Assembly: GCA_012518745.1 (NCBI GenBank)
Contig: JAAYRM010000196.1
Coordinates: 1 to 14,283 of the forward strand
Origin: Tissierellia bacterium
GTDB lineage: Bacteria > Bacillota > Clostridia > Tissierellales > Tepidimicrobiaceae
DNA: 14,283 bases
Direction: 5' to 3'
Positions 8,551 through 14,283 of the stretch are shown in pieces; position 1 is the stretch's first letter, and every line of letters starts with the position of its first letter. The notes beneath the pieces were generated by a model, which was given only the letters and a program-made list of their open reading frames with translations, was not told where the DNA came from and did no database searches. Position numbers and translations under genes: made by a program.

Positions 8551-10164
8551 ATGATAACAACGGTAGCAAATATATTAGATTTAGATGAACTCAGTGGTGC
8601 CGAATTGGTGGCTGGCGGGGGAGGACTGGGCAATACTGTAAATAACGCGGCATTGATGGAGGTGCCGGATATATTTTCATACGTCGACAAGGACAACCTG
8701 TTAGTTACTACACTATACCCCATAAGCAATGACGAAGAGGCCAAGAGAGATATCATACCGAAATTATCGGAACTGGGATTGGCCGGAATATGTATAAAGC
8801 CGGGAAGGTATGTGGACAAGATACCGAGCATAATGATACAACAGGCAGATGAACTCAATTTTCCCATCATTCAGTTGCCAGAGGATGCAAATTTATCTAA
8901 TATAGCTGTGGGGATCCTGGAGATATCCCTTGAACAACATATTAGGACATTGGATTTTAGAAATCGTGTCCATAAAACATTATCTAAACTATTTTTAAAC
9001 GGGGCGGATATAGAAACCTTGGTCAATAGCCTAGCTGATATGGTGGAGCATCCCATAATACTATTAGATGATAATGCAAATATGATGTATGTTTCTAAGG
9101 ATTTAATCCAATACGATGTCGACATAGTCAAAGGTGGAATGGATGATTTTATAATCCAAATAAACAACCGTATATATAATAGGAATTCGTATATAAAGCA
9201 TCTAATAGTTGCAGGTGGAACTAGGTTTGGCTACCTAATTCTATTGGGGAAAAATATGAGGCAGAAGAGCATGGTAATGGCCATAGAGCAGGCTGCATTT
9301 TTAATGGCTGCTGCCTTCTATAGGATATATTCCATATTGGAAAAGGAGAGGAGCTTCCAGGATGCTCTCGTCAGGGATATCTTAGCTGGAAGGGTGCAAT
9401 CCAATATAGATGCGATCAATAGGGCCAAGACCTTCAATTGGAGGATAGATTTTCCTCAGATAATGATGGCGATAAAGATCATATCGGATAATGAAGAAGA
9501 TATGTTGAAATCATATGAATATATATTGGATAGAAAGGTGATAGAGAGGCTATTGGATAGAAGGCAGATAATCGACAGGGATTCCATAAAGGTTGCATAT
9601 ATGGATGGTATGATAATAGTATTTATGGGGGCCGCCTCTATGAGGGATATAAAAAGGGAATCTATAGAGATTGCAGAGGTCATATTGGACGAGCTTGGGG
9701 GAAGGGGTAGGCTTAGCATAGGCATTTCAAATCCAGTGTTGAATGTAGAAGAATTTCCTACTCGATATGATGAGGTATGCAGTAGTGCGATGATAGGCAA
9801 GGCTTTAAATGGGATGTCCTCGATAAATCACTATGATGATTACAGGATATTTGATATAATAATGTCCGTAAGGGATAGGGATGTGTTAAGGAAATATGTT
9901 GAGGATCAGTTAGGCGATATAATATCCTATGATAGAACAGAGAATATGAACTTGATAGAGACCATAAGGGTTCTGATAGATGAAAATCTAAATATGAAGA
10001 GGGCGGCTGAAACGCTTTTTGTGCACTATAATACTCTGAGATATAGGGTGGGTAAGCTGAGGGAGTTGGGAATGGACCTAGATGATGGAACCAATGTAGG
10101 GGATATATCCATAGCCCTAAGCATATATCTATGGTTGGTAGCAAATGATGATTGGGATATATAG
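8551..10164 (+). CDS. PucR-family transcriptional regulator
   Basis: 537 residues. The N-terminal purine-catabolism-regulator domain (about 1-125) begins ITTVANILDLDELSGAELVA and ends in PIIQLPEDANL. A middle region of about 130-460 includes the GGDEF-like fold usual in these proteins. The C-terminal helix-turn-helix (about 468-525) carries MKRAAETLFVHYNTLRYRVG, the family's DNA-binding signature. PucR relatives are mostly activators of purine, pyrimidine or related nitrogen-compound catabolism and respond to pathway intermediates. Start: ATG 8551 is preceded by GGGGTGA (8539-8545); a longer in-frame ATG at 8518 lacks such a site and would add 11 atypical residues. It is a single gene closed by a strong terminator and sits directly before the permease operon, so it is the likely local regulator of the island. 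Confidence 0.92.
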   Translation: MITTVANILDLDELSGAELVAGGGGLGNTVNNAALMEVPDIFSYVDKDNLLVTTLYPISNDEEAKRDIIPKLSELGLAGICIKPGRYVDKIPSIMIQQADELNFPIIQLPEDANLSNIAVGILEISLEQHIRTLDFRNRVHKTLSKLFLNGADIETLVNSLADMVEHPIILLDDNANMMYVSKDLIQYDVDIVKGGMDDFIIQINNRIYNRNSYIKHLIVAGGTRFGYLILLGKNMRQKSMVMAIEQAAFLMAAAFYRIYSILEKERSFQDALVRDILAGRVQSNIDAINRAKTFNWRIDFPQIMMAIKIISDNEEDMLKSYEYILDRKVIERLLDRRQIIDRDSIKVAYMDGMIIVFMGAASMRDIKRESIEIAEVILDELGGRGRLSIGISNPVLNVEEFPTRYDEVCSSAMIGKALNGMSSINHYDDYRIFDIIMSVRDRDVLRKYVEDQLGDIISYDRTENMNLIETIRVLIDENLNMKRAAETLFVHYNTLRYRVGKLRELGMDLDDGTNVGDISIALSIYLWLVANDDWDI

Positions 10165-10174
10165 AAAATAGAGC

Positions 10175-10218
10175 AAGGATGTAGTTGTTGTATATTGACA
10201 ACTACATCCTTTTTTTTT
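10175..10218 (+). terminator. Intrinsic terminator after the PucR-type gene
   Basis: A perfect 14-bp stem, AAGGATGTAGTTGT (10175-10188) with ACAACTACATCCTT (10198-10211), a 9-nt loop and a run of nine T (10210-10218). It starts 11 bases after the regulator's stop and isolates the following permease operon from read-through, so that operon needs its own promoter. Confidence 0.95.
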
Positions 10219-10269
10219 GGCTATTTCTCACGACGGTTGGCAGAATTCTAATGGGTAGCTATATGAATA
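10219..10269 (+). promoter_or_regulatory. Shared regulatory element, copy 1 (permease operon)
   Basis: Starts directly after the terminator T-run. GGCTAT (10219-10224) can pair (with G-T wobbles) with GTAGCT (10255-10260), a 42-nt span identical in length to copy 2. It ends in GGGTAGCTATATGAATA (10253-10269), identical in copy 2. Read as DNA it contains a plausible promoter: TTGGCA (10237-10242), 17 bp, TATATG (10260-10265). A second candidate -10, a perfect TATAAT, lies further down at 10336-10341 but has only a poor -35. The two views (operator plus promoter, or structured leader) are not resolved by the sequence. Confidence 0.55.
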
Positions 10270-10298
10270 AGATGAGGCATTTAGGGAAACATATTTAG
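10263..10298 (+). other. Tiny ORF in the permease-operon leader (11 codons)
   Basis: Encodes MNKMRHLGKHI, starting inside the conserved 17-mer and stopping 76 bases before the permease ATG. Only a weak GGG lies upstream as a ribosome binding site. The matching position in copy 2 encodes the similar [11 protein letters not shown]. It could be a leader peptide or a by-product of conserved DNA. Confidence 0.2.
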
Positions 10299-10374
10299 GA
10301 AATATTGAATGTATTCCAATGCAATTAGGATGCAATATAATGGATAAAATAATGAGCTGAAGGGGAGGTTGTAT

Positions 10375-11892
10375 ATGGATAAGCACAAGGTAAAGATATG
10401 GGATAGAGGGGATATTAATGGTTTCTTTGGACTTTTTACAAATAATTTAAGCAATATACTCGTAATGGCCAGCCTATTGACTATTTCAATAGGTATGCCT
10501 AGCTGGATAGTATATGGAAGGATATTGCCAGCCGTCGGATTATCCATATTTGCAAGCGGTTTATACTATGCTTGGATGGGCTATAAGCTGGCATTGAGGG
10601 AGGGGCGTAACGATGTAACTGCATTACCCTCAGGTACCAGTGTCCCCCATATGTTTTTAATAGTATTTATGGTAATTGGACCTGTATATTGGGATACGGG
10701 AGATCCAGAATTGGCCTGGTATGCAGGGCTGGCATGGTGCTTGATCGAGGGGATAATAGAGGCATTGGGCTCCGTAGTAGGGCCAGGATTGAGAAGGGTT
10801 ATACCGAGGGCTGCTATGCTGGGCTCCTTGGCAGGTGTATCCATAACATTTATCGCCATGAATCCAACTATGCAGACCTTTAACCTGCCATATATAGGGT
10901 TTGTTTCATTGGCCATAATACTGCTTGGATGGTTTGGAGATATAAAGATGCCATTCAATATACCAGTAGGATTATTTGCAATAATATTAGGGACCATAAT
11001 TGGATGGGGCACCGGGCATATGGATTATAATGCATTGGTAACATCGATTACACATGTTAAATTTGAATATGCGAGGTTTTCCGTTGCCAACATTATCCAC
11101 GGGATGAAGTACGCATCACCTTATTTAGCTGCCGCCATTCCATTGGGCGTATATAATTTCTTTGAAAGTATTGATAATATCGAAAGCGCATCGATAGCGG
11201 GAGATAATTATGGGGTGAGCGAAACCCTATTAGCCAATGGTGCAACATCCATACTGGCGAGTCTCTTTGGGAGTCCCTTTCCAACTGCAGTATTCATAGG
11301 GCATCCCGGATGGAAGAGCATGGGAGCTAAGCTAGGATATTCTTGGGTTATGGGATTGGTGGTCATGCTGATAACCTGGTTTAATATCATAGAACTGCTG
11401 TCTAACCTGATACCCATCATCGCGGTGGTTCCGATATTAATATATATAGGATTGGTAATAGGCGCTCAGGCCTTTACGGCAGTGGATAGCAAATATGCCC
11501 CAGCGGTAATGCTCGGTATAATCCCGTGGATTGCAGATTGGGTTCGTAACAATATAGATAGTGCATTGGATCTAGCGGGGAAGACAGCTGGAGAAATAGG
11601 TTTTCAGGAGTTGGCTATTGCGGGCGTGGAATATGAGGGAATGATGGTACTAGGAACAGGAGCAATATTGGTGAGCATGATCTGGTGTAGTATATGCGTT
11701 TTCGTAATAGATAGAGAATTAAATAAGGCGATAATCACCACATTGATAGCGGCCGCATTGACATTTGTGGGTGCGATCCATAGTCCAGAGGTGGGGATAG
11801 GAAAGGCAAATGATGTGGTAGTAGGCTATATAATCATCGCCATATTGCTATTGGTGACAGATAGATTTCAGGCTAGAACGTTGGAGGAATAG
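10375..11892 (+). CDS. NCS2-type nucleobase/xanthine-uracil permease family transporter
   Basis: 505 residues with about 12-14 hydrophobic segments spread over the whole length, so an integral inner-membrane carrier. Residues 264-277 (ESIDNIESASIAGD) followed by LLANGATSILASLFGSPFPT correspond to the acidic substrate/proton site and following helix of the nucleobase-cation-symport-2 fold; GRNDVTALPSGTSVP (77-91) resembles the family's substrate-site half-helix. It likely brings in the ring compound degraded by the neighbouring enzymes (cyanuric acid, ammelide, or an oxidised pyrimidine or purine); the exact substrate is inferred from context. Start: AGGGGAGG (10361-10368) is spaced correctly for ATG 10375; the in-frame TTG at 10369 abuts it and is rejected. 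First gene of an operon, 31 bases ahead of the hydrolase gene. Confidence 0.88.
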   Translation: MDKHKVKIWDRGDINGFFGLFTNNLSNILVMASLLTISIGMPSWIVYGRILPAVGLSIFASGLYYAWMGYKLALREGRNDVTALPSGTSVPHMFLIVFMVIGPVYWDTGDPELAWYAGLAWCLIEGIIEALGSVVGPGLRRVIPRAAMLGSLAGVSITFIAMNPTMQTFNLPYIGFVSLAIILLGWFGDIKMPFNIPVGLFAIILGTIIGWGTGHMDYNALVTSITHVKFEYARFSVANIIHGMKYASPYLAAAIPLGVYNFFESIDNIESASIAGDNYGVSETLLANGATSILASLFGSPFPTAVFIGHPGWKSMGAKLGYSWVMGLVVMLITWFNIIELLSNLIPIIAVVPILIYIGLVIGAQAFTAVDSKYAPAVMLGIIPWIADWVRNNIDSALDLAGKTAGEIGFQELAIAGVEYEGMMVLGTGAILVSMIWCSICVFVIDRELNKAIITTLIAAALTFVGAIHSPEVGIGKANDVVVGYIIIAILLLVTDRFQARTLEE

Positions 11893-11923
11893 GTAGGATC
11901 ATAAAGATGAGGAGGAATATAAG

Positions 11924-12598
11924 ATGGCAGAATATATTGTTAAGGCAAAACCCTATGAATTTAAATTCGATTCAGAAAAAACTGCCCTAATCATAATAGA
12001 TATGCAGAGGGATTTCTGTGCACCGGGGGGCTTTGGGGAAAAGCTTGGGAATGATATAACCCCGACCACGAGCATTATAGATCCAACGCGGAAGGTATTG
12101 GAGGCGGTCAGGGAAAAGGATATGTTTGTAGTTCATACAAGGGAGGGACATAGGCCCGATCTAAGCGATTGCCCACCTAGCAAGCTGAGGAGGGGTAAGA
12201 TACAGGGAGCTGGGATCGGTGATATGGGTCCTATGGGAAGGATATTGGTCAGGGGCGAGCATGGTCACGATATCGTCGATGAATTGAAGCCGCTCGAGGG
12301 GGAGCCCATTATAGATAAACCCGGTAAGGGGTCCTTCTACCAGACCGATTTAGACCTATTATTGGCCAATAGGGGAATCACCCATCTGATCGTGACGGGG
12401 GTTACCACGCATGTCTGTGTGCAGTCGACTATAAGGGAGGCCAATGATCGGGGCATTGAATGTCTGATGTTGGAAGATTGTACGGCTGCTTTCGATCCTA
12501 GGGATCAGGAGGCATCGATAAGGATGATCAATCAGCAGGGTGGAATATTTGGATGGACAACGGAATCAAAACATCTATTTGAAGCATTTGAAGATTAG
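11924..12598 (+). CDS. biuH: Biuret hydrolase-like cysteine hydrolase (isochorismatase-like family)
   Basis: 224 residues, one domain, cytoplasmic. The catalytic triad of this fold is present: Asp26 in IIIDMQRDF, Lys132 in IDKPGKGSF, and Cys165 in TGVTTHVCVQSTIREAND. The spacings Asp-Lys 106 and Asp-Cys 139 equal those I recall for Rhizobium leguminosarum biuret hydrolase (Asp36, Lys142, Cys175), and HTREGHRPDLSDCPPSK and GAGIGDMGPMGRIL (95-108) also resemble that enzyme. The expected reaction is biuret plus water to allophanate plus ammonia. Its placement with a cyanuric acid hydrolase-family gene fits, since cyanuric acid opening yields biuret after decarboxylation. Triuret hydrolase and other ureido hydrolases of the same fold are alternatives. 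It starts at ATG 11924 behind GAGGAGG (11909-11915) and shares a transcript with the permease. Confidence 0.8.
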   Translation: MAEYIVKAKPYEFKFDSEKTALIIIDMQRDFCAPGGFGEKLGNDITPTTSIIDPTRKVLEAVREKDMFVVHTREGHRPDLSDCPPSKLRRGKIQGAGIGDMGPMGRILVRGEHGHDIVDELKPLEGEPIIDKPGKGSFYQTDLDLLLANRGITHLIVTGVTTHVCVQSTIREANDRGIECLMLEDCTAAFDPRDQEASIRMINQQGGIFGWTTESKHLFEAFED

Positions 12599-12632
12599 AT
12601 AATATCAAGGCCAATACTAGAGGGCCGATATC

Positions 12633-12809
12633 ATGGGAGCATTATTATCGATTCTAATCTACATCTCGATGGTGATAGGATCGCAGACCTTTGGATCGAC
12701 TGGAAAAAGGTATATACCTACATTGATAATAGCATCTATGCCCTTTATAGCAATGGCAATCGTATTTATGATTTTGGAATATTATCACAGGGAAAGGAAT
12801 CTAGTATAA
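12633..12809 (+). CDS. Small two-helix membrane protein, unrecognised (58 aa)
   Basis: A 58-codon ORF starting at ATG 12633 with GAGGG eight bases upstream and ending at TAA 12807. The product begins MGALLSILIYISMVIGSQTF, has a polar GSTGKR turn (21-26), a second hydrophobic helix (about 28-49, IPTLIIASMPFIAMAIVF) and a charged tail EYYHRERNLV. I do not recognise the family. It lies 34 bases after the hydrolase stop and 14 bases before the operon's terminator, so it is co-transcribed with the permease and hydrolase. A role as accessory subunit or stabiliser of the permease is a guess from position. The ribosome binding site, coherent membrane topology and operon position argue that it is real. 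Confidence 0.62.
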   Translation: MGALLSILIYISMVIGSQTFGSTGKRYIPTLIIASMPFIAMAIVFMILEYYHRERNLV

Positions 12810-12823
12810 GGCCCCCTAGGAGC

Positions 12824-12869
12824 AGGGGATATAGTTATCAATAGTTGACGATTATATCCCCTCTTTTTT
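12824..12869 (+). terminator. Intrinsic terminator of the permease-hydrolase operon
   Basis: A perfect 10-bp stem AGGGGATATA (12824-12833) with TATATCCCCT (12853-12862). The loop can itself form a TCAA/TTGA mini-stem. A CTTTTTT run follows (12863-12869). It ends the permease-hydrolase-small protein transcript and is followed immediately by copy 2 of the shared element. Confidence 0.9.
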
Positions 12870-12920
12870 AGCTACTCAGCATAATACCTTGGGGAACTAC
12901 AAAGGGTAGCTATATGAATA
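12870..12920 (+). promoter_or_regulatory. Shared regulatory element, copy 2 (ring-hydrolase operon)
   Basis: Starts at the first base after the terminator T-run. AGCTAC (12870-12875) is the exact complement of GTAGCT (12906-12911), in the same 42-nt span as copy 1; the interior differs at many positions. It ends in the identical 17-mer GGGTAGCTATATGAATA (12904-12920). As a promoter it offers TATATG as -10 with only a weak TTGGGG -35 at 16 bp, which would suit activator dependence. A CATATTTAGG just downstream (12927-12936) recurs in the copy 1 leader (10290-10299). Confidence 0.55.
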
Positions 12921-12949
12921 GGAAATCATATTTAGGGCATATTAAATAG
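12914..12949 (+). other. Tiny ORF in the ring-hydrolase leader (11 codons)
   Basis: Encodes [11 protein letters not shown], starting inside the conserved 17-mer with AAAGGG seven bases upstream, and ending 41 bases before the ring-hydrolase ATG. It has the same codon length as the copy 1 peptide and shares MN, a basic third residue and the LG at positions 7-8. Possible leader peptide; unproven. Confidence 0.2.
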
Positions 12950-12990
12950 ACTTAAATGTTAGAAAATATAATAACTGGGGTGAAAAGCCT

Positions 12991-14094
12991 ATGATGGATG
13001 TAAATGTATATAAGATCGGAATGTCCGGACCGGATGATATTTCTGGGCTGGAGCAATTGATTGAATCTGGTGAAATCGAGCCGGAGGATATCGTGGCTGT
13101 ATTGGGGAAGACGGAAGGGAATGGTTGTGTCAACGATTTTACTAGAGGATTCTGTACCTTTGTATTTCGCAATTATCTAGCAACTATAATGGATAAAACC
13201 GAGGAGGAGGTTGAGGAACAGGTTGCCTTTGTAATGTCTGGAGGGACAGAAGGGGTCATGAGTCCCCATGCCACCATATTTGCCGCGAGTGAAGTAGATG
13301 GGGAAGCATCAGATGAGAAATCCTTGGCGGTAAGTGTAGGTTTTACAAGGGACTTTTTACCAGAGGAGATAGGCACCATGGTAATGGTGAAGGAGGTCGA
13401 GAAGACCGTATTGGAGTTGATGAAGACCGCTGGAATAGAATCCAAAGACGATGTGCATTTTGTTCAAATCAAATGCCCACTCCTAACTTCCGATAGGACG
13501 ATAGATGCCAAATCCCGAGGTAAGGATGTTGTGGTAGAGGATACCTATAAATCCATGGGATACTCCAGGGGAGCCTCTGCACTTGGTGTGGCAGTAGCAT
13601 TGAAGGAAATAGATGAATCGGAACTCTCCGATAGCAGCATATTGAACGATTGGTCCTTATATTCGACTGTGGCTTCTACATCGGCTGGGGTGGAACTGAT
13701 GAATTGCGAGATAGTATTGATGGGCAATTCCGTGAAATCGGTAAGCAAGTACAGGATTGGACATAGTGTAATGGAAGATGCCATAGATTTGGAGGCAGTA
13801 GTAGAGGCCATGAGGGACAGTGGATTGGATATAGATAAGATTCCGAGCGATGAGGATAGGGAAAGGATTGTAAACGTATTGGCTAAGGCTGAAGCATCAC
13901 CAGATGGATACGTTAGGAATAGGAGGAATACCATGCTCACGGATTCGGATATCAACCATACCCGACATGCTAGAGCGGTGGTGAATGCTGTAATAGCTTC
14001 CCTAGTAGGGGACCCTATGGTATATGTATCCGGAGGTGCCGAACATCAAGGTCCTGCTGGCGGTGGTCCGGTAGCTGTGATAATAGAGAAATGA
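12991..14094 (+). CDS. Cyanuric acid hydrolase / barbiturase family ring-opening amidohydrolase
   Basis: 367 residues, the family's normal length, made of three similar domains around one active site. Each domain supplies a Lys-Ser pair: Lys40 (VLGKTEGNG) with Ser83 (MSGGTEG); Lys161 (VQIKCPL) with Ser231 (ASTSAGVEL); Lys299 (LAKAEA) with Ser347 ([16 protein letters not shown]). Arginines expected to bind the substrate carbonyls are at 52 (FTRGF), 193 (YSRGASA) and 325/328 (HTRHARA). The family opens cyanuric acid to carboxybiuret, which decarboxylates to biuret, or opens barbiturate to ureidomalonate. The nearby biuret hydrolase-like gene favours cyanuric acid, but family members of the two types look alike, so specificity is an inference. 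ATG 12991 is chosen for its GGGGTG (12977-12982) eight bases upstream. First gene of an operon behind shared element copy 2. Confidence 0.9.
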   Translation: MMDVNVYKIGMSGPDDISGLEQLIESGEIEPEDIVAVLGKTEGNGCVNDFTRGFCTFVFRNYLATIMDKTEEEVEEQVAFVMSGGTEGVMSPHATIFAASEVDGEASDEKSLAVSVGFTRDFLPEEIGTMVMVKEVEKTVLELMKTAGIESKDDVHFVQIKCPLLTSDRTIDAKSRGKDVVVEDTYKSMGYSRGASALGVAVALKEIDESELSDSSILNDWSLYSTVASTSAGVELMNCEIVLMGNSVKSVSKYRIGHSVMEDAIDLEAVVEAMRDSGLDIDKIPSDEDRERIVNVLAKAEASPDGYVRNRRNTMLTDSDINHTRHARAVVNAVIASLVGDPMVYVSGGAEHQGPAGGGPVAVIIEK

Positions 14095-14111
14095 TGGTGG
14101 GGAGGGAAGAC

Positions 14112-14283
14112 ATGAATTATCTTTTGAAAAACGTAAGGATGAGCTCTACCGACGAGATAAGGGATATCTATATCGAAGATGGCGTGATATCAAAGATAGA
14201 GGCGAATATTGATGAGCATGGAGTAGAGGTAATAGATCTTGAGAACCGATTGGTATTGGATGGTTTTGTAGATGCCCATATGC
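14112..14283 (+). CDS. Amidohydrolase-superfamily deaminase, N-terminal part (cytosine deaminase/AtzC-like)
   Basis: Only the first 57 codons are inside the window. The beginning MNYLLKNVRMSSTDEIRDIY, the segment IEDGVISKIEA and the closing LVLDGFVDAHM are the standard small beta-sandwich and first metal-site strand of cyclic-amidine deaminases; the His of DAHM should be the first of the HxH metal pair, the second falling just past the edge. The N-terminus resembles N-isopropylammelide amidohydrolase AtzC and cytosine deaminases. It starts 17 bases after the ring-hydrolase stop, with GGAGGG (14101-14106) five bases upstream, so the two are co-transcribed. A role in making the ring hydrolase's substrate (for example ammelide to cyanuric acid) fits, but cytosine or another aminated heterocycle is possible. 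Confidence 0.8.
   Translation, partial: MNYLLKNVRMSSTDEIRDIYIEDGVISKIEANIDEHGVEVIDLENRLVLDGFVDAHM

Noticed and set aside
10219..10260. Match of the shared element to a known riboswitch (guanidine, purine, preQ1, ZTP, fluoride)
   Set aside because: None of the conserved core sequences I know for these classes is present; the ACGACGG run in copy 1 is not kept in copy 2.
10369..10374. TTG as the permease start
   Set aside because: It touches the AGGGGAGG ribosome binding site, leaving no spacing; ATG 10375 has the correct six-base gap.
12967..12972. Perfect TATAAT as the ring-hydrolase promoter
   Set aside because: Transcription would begin within the GGGGTG ribosome binding site, and no -35 stands at the right distance.
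1..14283. CRISPR array, tRNA/rRNA genes, transposon ends or integrase
   Set aside because: No regularly spaced repeats, cloverleaf-like segments, or transposase/integrase motifs were seen on either strand.

Overview
The window reads as a chromosomal stretch of a low-to-moderate GC Gram-positive bacterium, probably a clostridial (anaerobic Bacillota) lineage. The grounds are heavy AUA (Ile) and AGG (Arg) codon use, strong AGGAGG/GAGGTG-type ribosome binding sites, short hairpin-plus-T terminators, and a neighbourhood (CtpA/B-type peptidase, MinJ-like PDZ membrane protein, uvrB, uvrA) that resembles the Bacillus subtilis ctpB-minJ / uvrBA region. Genus cannot be read from the sequence alone.

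Left half (1-8398), housekeeping. It opens inside an S41 C-terminal processing peptidase, followed by a multi-pass membrane protein with a C-terminal PDZ domain. A perfect palindromic terminator (1786-1809) separates this pair from a convergent gene for a secreted lipoprotein with a TolB-like beta-propeller. Divergent from the lipoprotein, behind a clear TTGACA/TATAAT promoter, lie uvrB and uvrA, two of the three proteins of the nucleotide-excision-repair (UvrABC) system.

Right half (8551-14283), a catabolic island. It holds a PucR-type regulator with its own terminator; an operon of NCS2-type nucleobase permease, biuret hydrolase-like cysteine hydrolase and an unrecognised 58-residue membrane protein, ending in a terminator; and a second operon starting with a cyanuric acid hydrolase/barbiturase-family ring amidohydrolase and then an amidohydrolase-superfamily deaminase cut by the window end. 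The coherent reading is import of an s-triazine or oxidised pyrimidine, deamination to the fully oxidised ring (for example ammelide to cyanuric acid), ring opening to carboxybiuret/biuret, and biuret hydrolysis to allophanate plus ammonia. An allophanate hydrolase is not in the window and would be expected nearby. Barbiturate degradation is the main alternative for the ring hydrolase.

The most notable uncatalogued signal is a repeated element upstream of both catabolic operons (10219-10269 and 12870-12920). Each copy starts right after a terminator, has complementary ends 36 nt apart in a 42-nt span, and ends in an identical 17-mer (GGGTAGCTATATGAATA) that could supply a -10 box. It ties the two operons into one probable regulon, with the adjacent PucR-type protein as the obvious candidate regulator. 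Each copy also begins a tiny 11-codon ORF, and the two peptides are similar. No tRNA, rRNA, CRISPR array, transposase, integrase or target-site repeat was seen.
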